Shown here: positions 46,766-55,258 of the stretch, piece after piece
How positions within the stretch are numbered: position 1 is the first letter of the stretch
How the letters are laid out: every line of letters begins with the position of its first letter
Source of the DNA: Pseudomonas californiensis
GTDB lineage: Bacteria > Pseudomonadota > Gammaproteobacteria > Pseudomonadales > Pseudomonadaceae
Length of the DNA: 64,000 nt
Assembly (NCBI RefSeq): GCF_021147775.1
Contig: NZ_JAGTPK010000014.1
Coordinates: 101,505-165,504 of the forward strand
Reading direction: 5' to 3'
The notes under the pieces: model-generated
Database searches by the model: none
Told to the model about the DNA's origin: nothing
What the model saw: only the letters and a program-made list of their open reading frames with translations
Position numbers and translations under genes: made by a program

Positions 46766-48293
46766 CACCATCACGTTCGGTGAACGTGCGCTGCGTATCG
46801 AAGACGTGCTGGCCCTGGCCAACCGCCAGGTGCCGACCGTACTGCAGGACGACAGTGTCTTTCGCGAGCGCATCGCCAGGGGCGCCCGGTTTCTGGATTC
46901 GTTGCTGGACAAGGAAGGCGTGATCTACGGCGTGACCACCGGCTATGGCGATTCGTGCGTGGTTGCCGTGCCGCTGGAACACGTTGAAGCGTTGCCGCGC
47001 CACTTGTACACCTTTCACGGCTGTGGCCTGGGCAAGATGCTGGACGCGCAGGCGACGCGTGCGGTGCTGGCTGCGCGCTTGCAGTCGCTGTGTCAGGGCG
47101 TTTCCGGCGTGCGGGTCGAATTGCTCGAACGCCTGCAAGCCTTCATCGACCGGGACGTTCTGCCGCTGATCCCGGAAGAAGGCTCGGTGGGGGCCAGCGG
47201 CGATCTGACGCCATTGTCGTACGTGGCTGCGACCCTGTCGGGTGAGCGCGAAGTCATGTTCGCTGGCGAACGCCGCGCTGCCAGCGATGTGCATCGCGAA
47301 CTCGGCTGGACGCCGCTGGTGCTACGACCCAAGGAAGCATTGGCGCTGATGAACGGCACCGCAGTCATGACCGGTCTGGCCTGCCTCGCGTTCGCCCGTG
47401 CCGACTACCTGCTGCAACTGGCCACCCGCATCACGGCAATGAACGTCGTGGCACTGCAAGGCAATCCCGAACACTTCGATGAGCGCCTGTTTGCGGCCAA
47501 ACCGCATCCGGGTCAGACGCAGGTGGCCGCATGGCTGCGTCAGGACCTCGCCATCGACGCTCCCACCGCACCGCTGCATCGCTTGCAGGACCGTTATTCG
47601 CTGCGCTGTGCGCCTCATGTGCTGGGCGTACTGGCCGACAGCCTGAACTGGTTGCGCTCGTTCATCGAGATCGAACTCAACAGCGCCAATGACAACCCGA
47701 TCATTGATGCCGACGCCGAGCGCGTGCTGCATGGCGGACATTTCTATGGTGGGCATATCGCGTTCGCCATGGACAGCCTGAAAACTCTGGTGGCCAACGT
47801 AGCGGACCTGCTCGACCGGCAACTGGCACTGCTGGTGGACGAGCGCTACAACCATGGTCTGCCCAGCAACCTGTCCGGTGCGAGCGCCGAGCGGGCAATG
47901 CTCAATCACGGTTTCAAGGCCGTCCAGATCGGCGCCAGCGCCTGGACGGCCGAAGCCCTTAAAAACACCATGCCTGCCAGCGTGTTCTCGCGCTCGACCG
48001 AGTGCCACAATCAGGACAAGGTCAGCATGGGCACCATCGCCGCACGTGACGCCATTCGCGTGCTGGAACTGACCGAGCAAGTCGCTGCCGCCACGCTGAT
48101 CGCCGCCAATCAAGGCGTCTGGCTGCGCTGCAAGGCTGCTGATGCACGCCCCCTGCCGCCCGCGCTGGCGGCCATGCACGCTCAGTTGGGCGAGGACTTT
48201 GCACCTGTCATCGAGGATCGGGCGCTGGAGGCCGAATTGCGCCTGTGCCTGAAACACATCGCCAACCGTCACTGGAGGTTGCATGCGCAGTAA
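46746..48293 (+). CDS. aromatic amino acid ammonia lyase (HAL/PAL/TAL family)
   Basis: 515-residue MIO enzyme that removes ammonia from an aromatic amino acid to give an aryl acrylate. Seen: catalytic Tyr67 in GVTTGYG; the MIO-forming Ala150-Ser151-Gly152 in GSVGASGDLTPLS; GNPEHFDERL, QDRYSLRCAPHVLG, NSANDNPI and LPSNLSG. The substrate-selectivity pair aligns to Phe90-His91, unlike the Ser-His of HAL, His-Leu of bacterial TAL or Phe-Leu of PAL. In this setting it most likely supplies a coumarate- or cinnamate-type starter rather than working in histidine breakdown. No hut gene lies nearby. Confidence 0.85.
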   Translation: MTNQAPDTITFGERALRIEDVLALANRQVPTVLQDDSVFRERIARGARFLDSLLDKEGVIYGVTTGYGDSCVVAVPLEHVEALPRHLYTFHGCGLGKMLDAQATRAVLAARLQSLCQGVSGVRVELLERLQAFIDRDVLPLIPEEGSVGASGDLTPLSYVAATLSGEREVMFAGERRAASDVHRELGWTPLVLRPKEALALMNGTAVMTGLACLAFARADYLLQLATRITAMNVVALQGNPEHFDERLFAAKPHPGQTQVAAWLRQDLAIDAPTAPLHRLQDRYSLRCAPHVLGVLADSLNWLRSFIEIELNSANDNPIIDADAERVLHGGHFYGGHIAFAMDSLKTLVANVADLLDRQLALLVDERYNHGLPSNLSGASAERAMLNHGFKAVQIGASAWTAEALKNTMPASVFSRSTECHNQDKVSMGTIAARDAIRVLELTEQVAAATLIAANQGVWLRCKAADARPLPPALAAMHAQLGEDFAPVIEDRALEAELRLCLKHIANRHWRLHAQ

Positions 48294-48708
48294 GGGTTTC
48301 CTGCACGTCGACACTGAAATCACAGTGCCGTTCTTTGACGTCGACATGATGAACATCGTCTGGCACGGGCATTACGTCAAATACCTGGAGGTGGCGCGCT
48401 GCGCGCTGCTCGACCACATCGGCCATAACTACATGCAGATGCTCGAATCCGGTTATGGTTGGCCAGTCATCGACGTGCAATTGCGCTACGTGCGCAGCGC
48501 CGTGTTCGGGCAGAAACTGAACGTGCGCGCCAGTCTGGTCGAGTGGGAGAACCGCTTGAAGATCAATTACCTGATTACCGATGCAACCACCGGCGAACGC
48601 CTGACCCGCGCCAGTACGGTTCAAGTGGCAGTCGACAGCCAGAGCCGTGAAATGCAGCTCGCCTCGCCCAGGGTGTTCATTGATGCCGTAGAGAGAGTCC
48701 TGCCATGA
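48283..48708 (+). CDS. 4-hydroxybenzoyl-CoA thioesterase-like hotdog protein
   Basis: 141-residue single hotdog domain of the YbgC/4HBT type. The catalytic Asp lies in VPFFDVDMMNIVWHGHYVKYLE near residue 19, ahead of the long helix. It may release mis-primed aryl or acyl groups from an ACP, or release the product, as proposed for ApeK-type proteins. Starts inside the lyase gene (11-bp overlap) and ends inside the LolA-like gene. Confidence 0.85.
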   Translation: MRSKGFLHVDTEITVPFFDVDMMNIVWHGHYVKYLEVARCALLDHIGHNYMQMLESGYGWPVIDVQLRYVRSAVFGQKLNVRASLVEWENRLKINYLITDATTGERLTRASTVQVAVDSQSREMQLASPRVFIDAVERVLP

Positions 48709-49319
48709 ACCGTCCTTTGCATACGTTTTGCCTGTTCGGGCTGCTCTGCCTGTCGTCATTTGCACACGCCTTCGATCTGCAACAACTGAGCGATCAATTG
48801 GCGAAGCCTGCCGTGGTTCAGGGCCGTTTCGTTCAGGAGAAGCACCTGCGGGCACTTCCCCAACCCTTGCTGAGCAAGGGCCGCTTCGTGCTGGCCAAGG
48901 AGTTGGGGCTGCTCTGGTTGCTGGAAACCCCGCTCAAACAGGACTATCGCATCTCGGCAACCGGTATTGCGCGCCGCGAAACTGCAGGTGGCACCAGCAG
49001 CTGGAAGCCGGTGCAGAGCAAGAACGCCGGGGCGGAGCAGAACCGCCTGTTCCTGGCCGTATTGCAAGGTGACAGCAGCGGTCTGCAACGTGACTTCGAT
49101 TTGCAGCTCACCGGCAACGCCAACGCCTGGCAACTGCAACTCACGCCGCGCTCGCTGTTGCTGCAACAGGTGTTCAAACAGATCAATATCAATGGCGGCG
49201 AACTCGTCCAGCAGATAGAGCTGCTGGAGACCCAGGGCGACAGCACAGTCCTGAAGATGACCGACAGCAGCGCAGCCGCTGCCCTGACCGACGCGCAGCG
49301 TGACGACTTTGCGAACTGA
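48705..49319 (+). CDS. LolA-like periplasmic carrier protein
   Basis: 204-residue secreted protein. It has a signal peptide (LHTFCLFGLLCLSSFAHA) and a LolA/LolB-type half-barrel sequence (VVQGRFVQEKHLRALPQPLLSKG in parts, LLWLLETPLKQDYRI). Aryl polyene and xanthomonadin clusters carry such a protein, thought to move the lipidated pigment across the periplasm from the MMPL exporter. It lies between the thioesterase and exporter genes with overlaps on both sides. Confidence 0.82.
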   Translation: MNRPLHTFCLFGLLCLSSFAHAFDLQQLSDQLAKPAVVQGRFVQEKHLRALPQPLLSKGRFVLAKELGLLWLLETPLKQDYRISATGIARRETAGGTSSWKPVQSKNAGAEQNRLFLAVLQGDSSGLQRDFDLQLTGNANAWQLQLTPRSLLLQQVFKQININGGELVQQIELLETQGDSTVLKMTDSSAAAALTDAQRDDFAN

Positions 49320-51645
49320 GCGCCTGCTGCCACGCCTGTTCCTGCTGATTCTGGCGGGCGTTCTGGCGCTGGCTGGCTGGCAGTGGCACGACCGCTCGCC
49401 GCTGTCGGCCAACCTCATGGAACTGGTGCCGGGCACCAACACCGATGCAGTGGTGCTGAACGCTGAAAAACGTATACAGGAACCGCTCAACCGCGAAATG
49501 CTGGTGCTGGTGGGGCACGCCGACCGTGAGCATGCAGTGGAGCTTGCGCGCCAATTGGCCGGGCAATGGCAGGCCAGCGGTCTGTTCGAGAAGGTCCAGT
49601 GGTCTTTGCAAGCCGATATCCCCGCCCTGCGCACCCAATTGCTGCAAGGCCGAATCGCAATGTTGCCAGCGGCAGATCGCGCACAACTGATCAACGACCC
49701 AAAAGCGTTCATCGATCAGCGCGTTCAGACCCTGTTCGATCCCTTCGCCGGGTTCAGTCTGGTCCCCGGTCAGGATGACTGGCTGGGGCTGACCGTCCGT
49801 ATTCAAAATGGTTTGCCGCGGCAGGGCTCGGTCGAACCGGACCTTGCCAGCGGTGCCTTGATCGCCACGGCCGATGACAAAAGTTGGGTGCTGCTGCGTT
49901 CACGTACCCGTACCGACGCGTTCGACATGCACTTGCCCGGTCAGGTCGCTGACCTGCTGGCTGGCGCACGCGAACAGGCACGGCAGGCGGGCGGCCAACT
50001 GCTGGCAGCCAGTGGCCTGTTGTACGCAGCCGATGGCCAGAAACAGGCCAGCCGGGAAATCACCTGGGTGGGTGGCGGCGCGACGCTGGGCATCCTGTTG
50101 CTGCTGTTGCTGGCGTTCCGACGCTGGAGCGTGCTGCTGGCCTTTGTTCCGGTGCTGGTGGGCATGCTGTTCGGGGCCGTGGCCTGCGTGGCGTTCTTTG
50201 GCAGCATGCATATCATGACGCTGGTGCTGGGCTCAAGCCTGATCGGTGTGGCGGTGGACTATCCGCTGCATTACCTGTCCAAAAGCTGGAGCCTGAAACC
50301 CTGGCGCAGTTGGCCCGCCCTGCGCCTGACCTTGCCCGGTCTGAGCCTGAGCCTGATCACCAGTTGCATCGGCTATCTGGCGTTGGCCTGGACACCATTC
50401 CCGGCACTGACGCAAATCGCGGTGTTCTCGGCGGCTGGCTTGATGGGTGCTTATCTGGCATCGGTGTGCCTGCTGCCTGCGCTGCTGAGCAAGGTCGAGA
50501 TCCGGCCCGCGCAGTGGCCATTGACGCTTGCAAACCTGCTGCTCGACTGTCGCGCAGCCTTGCTGCAACGGGTCAAGACGCCGGTTCTGCTGATGCTGTT
50601 GCTGGCATTCTGTGGCGCGGGCCTCTGGCAATTGACGACCAAAAACGACATCCGCCAATGGGTCGCTGCACCTCAGGCCCTGACCGACGAAGCTCAGGCC
50701 ATCGCCCGGATCACTGGCTACCAGCCGACCAGCCAGTTCTTTCTGGTGCGCGGCAAGGACCAGCAGCAACTGCTGGACCGCCAGTCAGCACTGACGCAGC
50801 GGCTCGATCAACTGGTCAGCATGGACAAGCTGCAAGGCTATATGGCGATCAATCAGCTACTGGACTCGCCTTCCGATCAGCAGGCCACGCGCGAAGCATT
50901 GGCCCGTCTGCCACAGTACTGGCAGCCGCTCGTTGACCTCGGCGTGCCGGCCAGCTCGCTCCAGGCCGAACTCTCCCGGCTGCAGGCATTGCCGACGCAA
51001 GACATGGAAATGGCACTCAAAGGGCCGCTCAGCGAGCCTTGGCGCACTTTATGGCTTGGCACCGCCGAAGAGGGTGTGGCCGGTATCGTGAGCTTGCGCG
51101 GCATCAACAGCCCGGCACTGTTGCGCGTGCAGGCCACGGGGCTTGAAGGCGTGCAATTGGTGGATCGCCTTGGGGAACTCAATCAGGTGTTCGCCCACAC
51201 ACAAGTCAGTGCGGCGGAGCTGAAGCTGATGTCATGCGTGCTGATCGTTCTGTTGCTGATCGTCCCGTTCGGCCTCAACGGCGCGCTGCGCATTGTGGCC
51301 CTGCCCTTGCTGGCCGCATTGTGCAGCCTGGCCAGTCTGGGCTGGCTCGGTCAGCCGCTGACCCTGTTCAGCCTGTTCGGCCTGCTACTGGTCACGGCCA
51401 TCAGCGTCGACTACGCGATTCTCATGCGTGAACAGATCGGCGGGGCCGCCGTCAGCCTGCTGGGTACGTTGCTGGCGGCCGTCACGACCTGGCTGTCGTT
51501 CGGGCTACTGGCGATATCCAGTACACCGGCGATCAGCAATTTCGGTCTGTCGGTCAGCCTCGGCCTGGCATTCAGTTTTCTGCTTGCCCCCTGGGCCAGC
51601 CCACACCAGCAGGCACATACGCCCGTCTCGGAGCCACACCCATGA
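49300..51645 (+). CDS. MMPL/RND-family exporter of the aryl polyene cluster
   Basis: 781-residue inner-membrane exporter with the duplicated six-helix MMPL layout. Each half has one helix, a large periplasmic loop and five clustered helices (about 250-425 and 640-770). Seen: SSLIGVAVDYPLHYLS in the first half and TAISVDYAILMREQIGG in the second, the conserved VDY charged-helix motif in both. The GTG start at 49300 lies inside the preceding gene. Predicted to lift the lipid-linked aryl polyene out of the inner membrane. Confidence 0.87.
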   Translation: MTTLRTERLLPRLFLLILAGVLALAGWQWHDRSPLSANLMELVPGTNTDAVVLNAEKRIQEPLNREMLVLVGHADREHAVELARQLAGQWQASGLFEKVQWSLQADIPALRTQLLQGRIAMLPAADRAQLINDPKAFIDQRVQTLFDPFAGFSLVPGQDDWLGLTVRIQNGLPRQGSVEPDLASGALIATADDKSWVLLRSRTRTDAFDMHLPGQVADLLAGAREQARQAGGQLLAASGLLYAADGQKQASREITWVGGGATLGILLLLLLAFRRWSVLLAFVPVLVGMLFGAVACVAFFGSMHIMTLVLGSSLIGVAVDYPLHYLSKSWSLKPWRSWPALRLTLPGLSLSLITSCIGYLALAWTPFPALTQIAVFSAAGLMGAYLASVCLLPALLSKVEIRPAQWPLTLANLLLDCRAALLQRVKTPVLLMLLLAFCGAGLWQLTTKNDIRQWVAAPQALTDEAQAIARITGYQPTSQFFLVRGKDQQQLLDRQSALTQRLDQLVSMDKLQGYMAINQLLDSPSDQQATREALARLPQYWQPLVDLGVPASSLQAELSRLQALPTQDMEMALKGPLSEPWRTLWLGTAEEGVAGIVSLRGINSPALLRVQATGLEGVQLVDRLGELNQVFAHTQVSAAELKLMSCVLIVLLLIVPFGLNGALRIVALPLLAALCSLASLGWLGQPLTLFSLFGLLLVTAISVDYAILMREQIGGAAVSLLGTLLAAVTTWLSFGLLAISSTPAISNFGLSVSLGLAFSFLLAPWASPHQQAHTPVSEPHP

Positions 51646-52814
51646 TGGTGCTGACGTTCTGGATCATGGCGCTGAGCATGTTTGCTCTGGCAACCTGGGT
51701 GGGCCAGCGTCTGGGGCTGATCCCTATCGTCAGTCAGTTATTGCTGGCAACGTTCGGCCTGCCGCTGCTGATGCTGTTCTGGATCGAACCCCACTGGCAA
51801 TTGACAGGCGTGCAACTGGTGTCGCCGGTCTGGCTGAAAAGCCTGTATGGCTTGGCCTTTGCCATCGTTCTGGGGCAGATACTCAGTGAAGTGATCGACG
51901 TGAAGCTTGATCGGCAAAGCCTGAAAATCGCCATTCCAAGTTTTCTCGTCCCCTTCCTGGCGGGGCTGGCCTGCGCCGTCTGGTTACTGCCGGGTCAGGC
52001 CTGGATAAGCTCGCTGGCCGTCGGACTGGTGTTCGCGATCACCGCGATTCCGGTGCTGTATCTGTATTTGCACCACATCGATTACCCGCCCGCCGCCACC
52101 CGCCGCCTGGTGCAGACTGCGATCCTCATCGACCTGACCTGCTGGAGCCTGTTCGCGCTCGCCCAAGGCAGCCTGCACCTGAGCAGCCTGTTGCTGCCCT
52201 TGCTTGGCGCCTGCGTGCCTTTGCTGTTCTACCTGTTGCGCCTGCGCCAGCCGCTGCTCTACAGCGTGACGTTTTTTGTGCTGCTGGTGGTCGCCGAACA
52301 TTACCGGCTCAACGCCCTGATCTTCGGCATCGGCTACCTGCTATGCATGTCACGCCTGGGGCAAGCCTGGGTGCCGCCGCTGAATGCTGTGTGGCTCAAG
52401 CTCTTGCAGACCCGCCTGGCCATTCCTCTGCTGCTGACCTTCGGCATCGTGCAGATCAATGTGCACAGCGCTATCGACGAACTGGGCTGGCTGCAACTGG
52501 TTGCGCTGGTGGTAATGCCCATCGTCAGCAAGATGCTCGGCAACTGGATCGGCCTGCGCTGGGCGCCGCCGTCTTTTGTCGGCGCCAGCCGCTGGCGTGA
52601 AAGCGTTCTGTTGAATATCCGTGGTCTGAGCGAAATCGTTTTCCTCAATCTGCTGCTGCAACAGCAGCTCATCAGCCCGGCGCTGTACTTCGCCTTGATG
52701 CTGATGGGCCTGCTTGCGACACTCATGCCAGCCCTTACCGGCATGGGCCGTGTGCCGCTGTTGCCCTCTCCCGCTCTCGACAAACCGAAAAGGAATACCT
52801 GTGCCCATCATTGA
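51642..52814 (+). CDS. cation:proton antiporter-like membrane protein
   Basis: 390-residue protein with about eleven to twelve helices, resembling the membrane part of CPA2/Na+:H+ exchangers (GLVFAITAIPVLYLYL, LRLRQPLLYSVTFFVLLVV, RESVLLNIRGLSEIVFLNLLL). The residues VFAITAIPV and IRGLSEIVFL fit the core helices of the fold. There is no RCK domain. The role in pigment synthesis is unclear: it may energise or balance export, or be a repurposed transporter. It is fully embedded in the operon by overlaps with both neighbours. Confidence 0.72.
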   Translation: MMVLTFWIMALSMFALATWVGQRLGLIPIVSQLLLATFGLPLLMLFWIEPHWQLTGVQLVSPVWLKSLYGLAFAIVLGQILSEVIDVKLDRQSLKIAIPSFLVPFLAGLACAVWLLPGQAWISSLAVGLVFAITAIPVLYLYLHHIDYPPAATRRLVQTAILIDLTCWSLFALAQGSLHLSSLLLPLLGACVPLLFYLLRLRQPLLYSVTFFVLLVVAEHYRLNALIFGIGYLLCMSRLGQAWVPPLNAVWLKLLQTRLAIPLLLTFGIVQINVHSAIDELGWLQLVALVVMPIVSKMLGNWIGLRWAPPSFVGASRWRESVLLNIRGLSEIVFLNLLLQQQLISPALYFALMLMGLLATLMPALTGMGRVPLLPSPALDKPKRNTCAHH

Positions 52815-54048
52815 TAGGGAAACACGTCAGGTCATCGTCATCGGTGCCGGCCCTGCCGGGTCGATCGCCGCCGCGTTGCTCAAGCGTCAGGGCCATGACG
52901 TTCTGATCATTGAACGGCAGCTGTTCCCGCGCTTTTCCATCGGCGAGAGTCTGCTCTGTCACTGCCTGGACTTCGTTGAAGAAGCCGGCATGCTCGACGC
53001 GGTGAAAGCCGCCGGCTTCCAAGAGAAGAACGGCGCCGCTTTTGCGAGAGGCGAGCAGTATTGCGACTTCGATTTTGGCGACACCTTCAGTAATGGCAAA
53101 CCGACGACGTTTCAGGTTCAGCGTAGTGAGTTCGACAAATTGCTCGCCGATCAGGCTGAACTGCAGGGCGTCGAGATCCGCTTTCAACAGGAAATCATCA
53201 ATGCAGACTTCGACGGTACACAGCCGATACTGAGCGTGCGCCGTGAAGACGGCAGCGAATACAGCGTTCAGGCCAGCTTCGTGCTGGACGCAAGCGGCTA
53301 TGGGCGGGTGTTGCCGCGCCTGCTGGACCTTGAAGCGCCGTCGGGTTTTCCGATTCGCAAGGCTGTGTTCACTCACGTCGAAGACCATATCGAAAGCCCA
53401 CCTTTCGATCGCCAGAAGATTCTGGTCAGCATCCATCCGCAACACAGCGACGTATGGTTCTGGTCGATCCCTTTCAGCAACGGCCGTTGCTCGGTGGGCG
53501 TCGTGGCGTCAGCCGAGCGTTTCGAAGACAAACCTGACGACCTTGACGCCTGCCTGCGCGCTTTTGTCGATGAAACACCACAACTGGCCAATGTGCTCAA
53601 GCACGCGGTTTGGGACACTCCCGCGCGGACCATCGGTGGCTATTCAGCCAACGTCAAGGCCCTGCATGGCAAGGGCTATGCGCTGCTAGGCAATGCGGCA
53701 GAGTTTCTCGATCCGGTGTTTTCCTCCGGTGTGACCATCGCCATGCGTTCAGCGAGCATGGCCGCAGGCTTGCTCAACAGGCAACTGCGGGGCGAAGTGG
53801 TCGACTGGGAAACCGAATTTTCAGTGGCACTTAAACGTGGTGTGAATACCTTCCGGGCGTACGTTGAGGGCTGGTACGACGGCACCCTGCAAAACGTGCT
53901 GTTCTATCCCAACGGCACGCCGGACATCAAACGCATGATCAGCGCGATCCTCGCAGGATACGCCTGGGATGAACGCAACCCGTTTGTCGCTGAACCCAAA
54001 CGGCGCCTGCGCATGCTGTCGGAAATCTGCGCGGACGGCGGCTCATGA
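52801..54048 (+). CDS. FAD-dependent halogenase-like oxidoreductase
   Basis: 415-residue flavoprotein starting at GTG 52801 (AAGGAA upstream). Rossmann motif VIVIGAGPAGSIAAALLKR is followed by FSIGESLLCHCLDF. Two halogenase marks are present: Lys76 in GFQEKNGAAFARG, at the site of the catalytic lysine that forms the chloramine, and W219-x-W221-x-I-P in VWFWSIPF. A C-terminal GNAAEFLDPVFSSGVTIAM closes the FAD site. Related pigment clusters in Xanthomonas make halogenated aryl polyenes, so halogenation of the aryl head is a reasonable idea. A dehydrogenase or reductase of the same superfamily is the alternative. Confidence 0.75.
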   Translation: MPIIDRETRQVIVIGAGPAGSIAAALLKRQGHDVLIIERQLFPRFSIGESLLCHCLDFVEEAGMLDAVKAAGFQEKNGAAFARGEQYCDFDFGDTFSNGKPTTFQVQRSEFDKLLADQAELQGVEIRFQQEIINADFDGTQPILSVRREDGSEYSVQASFVLDASGYGRVLPRLLDLEAPSGFPIRKAVFTHVEDHIESPPFDRQKILVSIHPQHSDVWFWSIPFSNGRCSVGVVASAERFEDKPDDLDACLRAFVDETPQLANVLKHAVWDTPARTIGGYSANVKALHGKGYALLGNAAEFLDPVFSSGVTIAMRSASMAAGLLNRQLRGEVVDWETEFSVALKRGVNTFRAYVEGWYDGTLQNVLFYPNGTPDIKRMISAILAGYAWDERNPFVAEPKRRLRMLSEICADGGS

Positions 54049-54779
54049 GTGGTCCGTTTATGAGCGGGAACTACGTCGAAGAAACCCGCTTCGGTCTGTG
54101 GTTCCTGCGCAGCCATACCTGGCAATACCGCGTGTTGCGCGTCGCGATAAACGACCTGCGCAGCCTGTTCAGCAGCCAGCCTCCTGCTGCACCGGTGCTG
54201 CTTGATGCCGGTTGTGGTCAGGGCAAATCATTCAAACACCTGACCCACGTATTCGCGCCAGCAACGCTGCTGGGCGTGGACGCCGACCCGGACAGCCTGA
54301 CACGAAGCCGCGAGGAGGCAATGGCGCAAGGTCTCGACGTGGAGTTGATCGGTAGCGATTGCGCCGCGCTGCAATTGCCGGACGCCAGCGTGGATCTGTT
54401 GTTCTGCCACCAGACGTTTCATCACCTGGTCGAGCAGGAACAAGCGCTGGCAGAGTTTTATAGAGTCCTGAAACCCGGCGGCTACCTGCTATTCGCCGAA
54501 TCCACCGAGGCTTATATCGACACCTGGGTCATTCGCTGGCTGTTTCGCCACCCGATGCATGTGCAGAAAAGCGCTGAACAATATCTGCAGATGATTCGCG
54601 ACCAGGGTTTCGAATTTGATGCACGCAATGTCTCGTATCCATACCTGTGGTGGAGCCGCGCCACAGACTTCGGTCTGCTCGAAGCCCTGAAGCTGCGCAA
54701 GCCCAGGCCTTTCGGTCAACGACGCGAGACACTGGTCAATGTCGTGGCCCGCAAGCCAATGCCAGGACTCACCTCATGA
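54045..54779 (+). CDS. SAM-dependent methyltransferase
   Basis: 244-residue class I methyltransferase. Motif I is LLDAGCGQGKSFKHL (about residue 50), the acidic SAM-ribose residue is in LLGVDADPDSL, and later motifs are ASVDLLFCHQTFHHL and YRVLKPGGYLLFAES. It probably methylates the aromatic ring or its hydroxyl, as aryl polyene head groups are often methylated. A second ATG at 54060 could be the true start. Confidence 0.85.
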   Translation: MSGPFMSGNYVEETRFGLWFLRSHTWQYRVLRVAINDLRSLFSSQPPAAPVLLDAGCGQGKSFKHLTHVFAPATLLGVDADPDSLTRSREEAMAQGLDVELIGSDCAALQLPDASVDLLFCHQTFHHLVEQEQALAEFYRVLKPGGYLLFAESTEAYIDTWVIRWLFRHPMHVQKSAEQYLQMIRDQGFEFDARNVSYPYLWWSRATDFGLLEALKLRKPRPFGQRRETLVNVVARKPMPGLTS

Positions 54780-55258
54780 TCCGCACCCTGTTGCTGGCCC
54801 TGCTGTTGCTCAGCGGCTGCGCCAGCCAGTCACCCTTGCCAACCACCGCTCCGACGATGCAATTGCCGATGCAACTGCATGTGGTGCGCAACCAGGCCGG
54901 TCAACGTCTGGACTGGTTGCTGGTCATTCAACGCGAAGACACCGCGCTACGCTGGTCAATGATGGACCCGCTGGGCATTCCACAGGCCCGACAGCGTCTG
55001 GTCGACGGGCAGTGGCAGGCCGACGGCTTGCTGCCGCCCAACCCGCAAGCCCGTGAGTTGTTTGCTGCGCTGATGTTTGCCATGACCTCGGACATCGAAC
55101 TGCATGGTCGCTACCCCACTGCGTACCGCCAGGGCATGCAGCGCCGGCTGGAAGATCGCTGGCTGGTCGAATATCAATCGGCCAACGCTTTCACCCTCCG
55201 CCTCAAGGATGGACTGAGTTACACCGTAACCCCGCTGAACAGTGAGACCGCTCCATGA
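54776..55258 (+). CDS. DUF3261-type outer-membrane lipoprotein
   Basis: 160-residue predicted lipoprotein. Signal peptide MIRTLLLALLLLSGC ends in a lipobox (LLSGC), with Ala then Ser after the Cys, so outer-membrane sorting is expected. The mature part resembles a LolB-like half-barrel (LDWLLVIQREDTALRWSMMD, WLVEYQSANAFTL). It would accept the lipidated product from the LolA-like protein. Overlaps neighbours by four bases on each side. Confidence 0.8.
   Translation: MIRTLLLALLLLSGCASQSPLPTTAPTMQLPMQLHVVRNQAGQRLDWLLVIQREDTALRWSMMDPLGIPQARQRLVDGQWQADGLLPPNPQARELFAALMFAMTSDIELHGRYPTAYRQGMQRRLEDRWLVEYQSANAFTLRLKDGLSYTVTPLNSETAP

Noticed and set aside
46746..48293. Reading the ammonia lyase as hutH of histidine catabolism
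   Set aside because: Selectivity residues are not the HAL Ser-His pair, no hut genes adjoin, and the gene overlaps aryl polyene genes on both sides.
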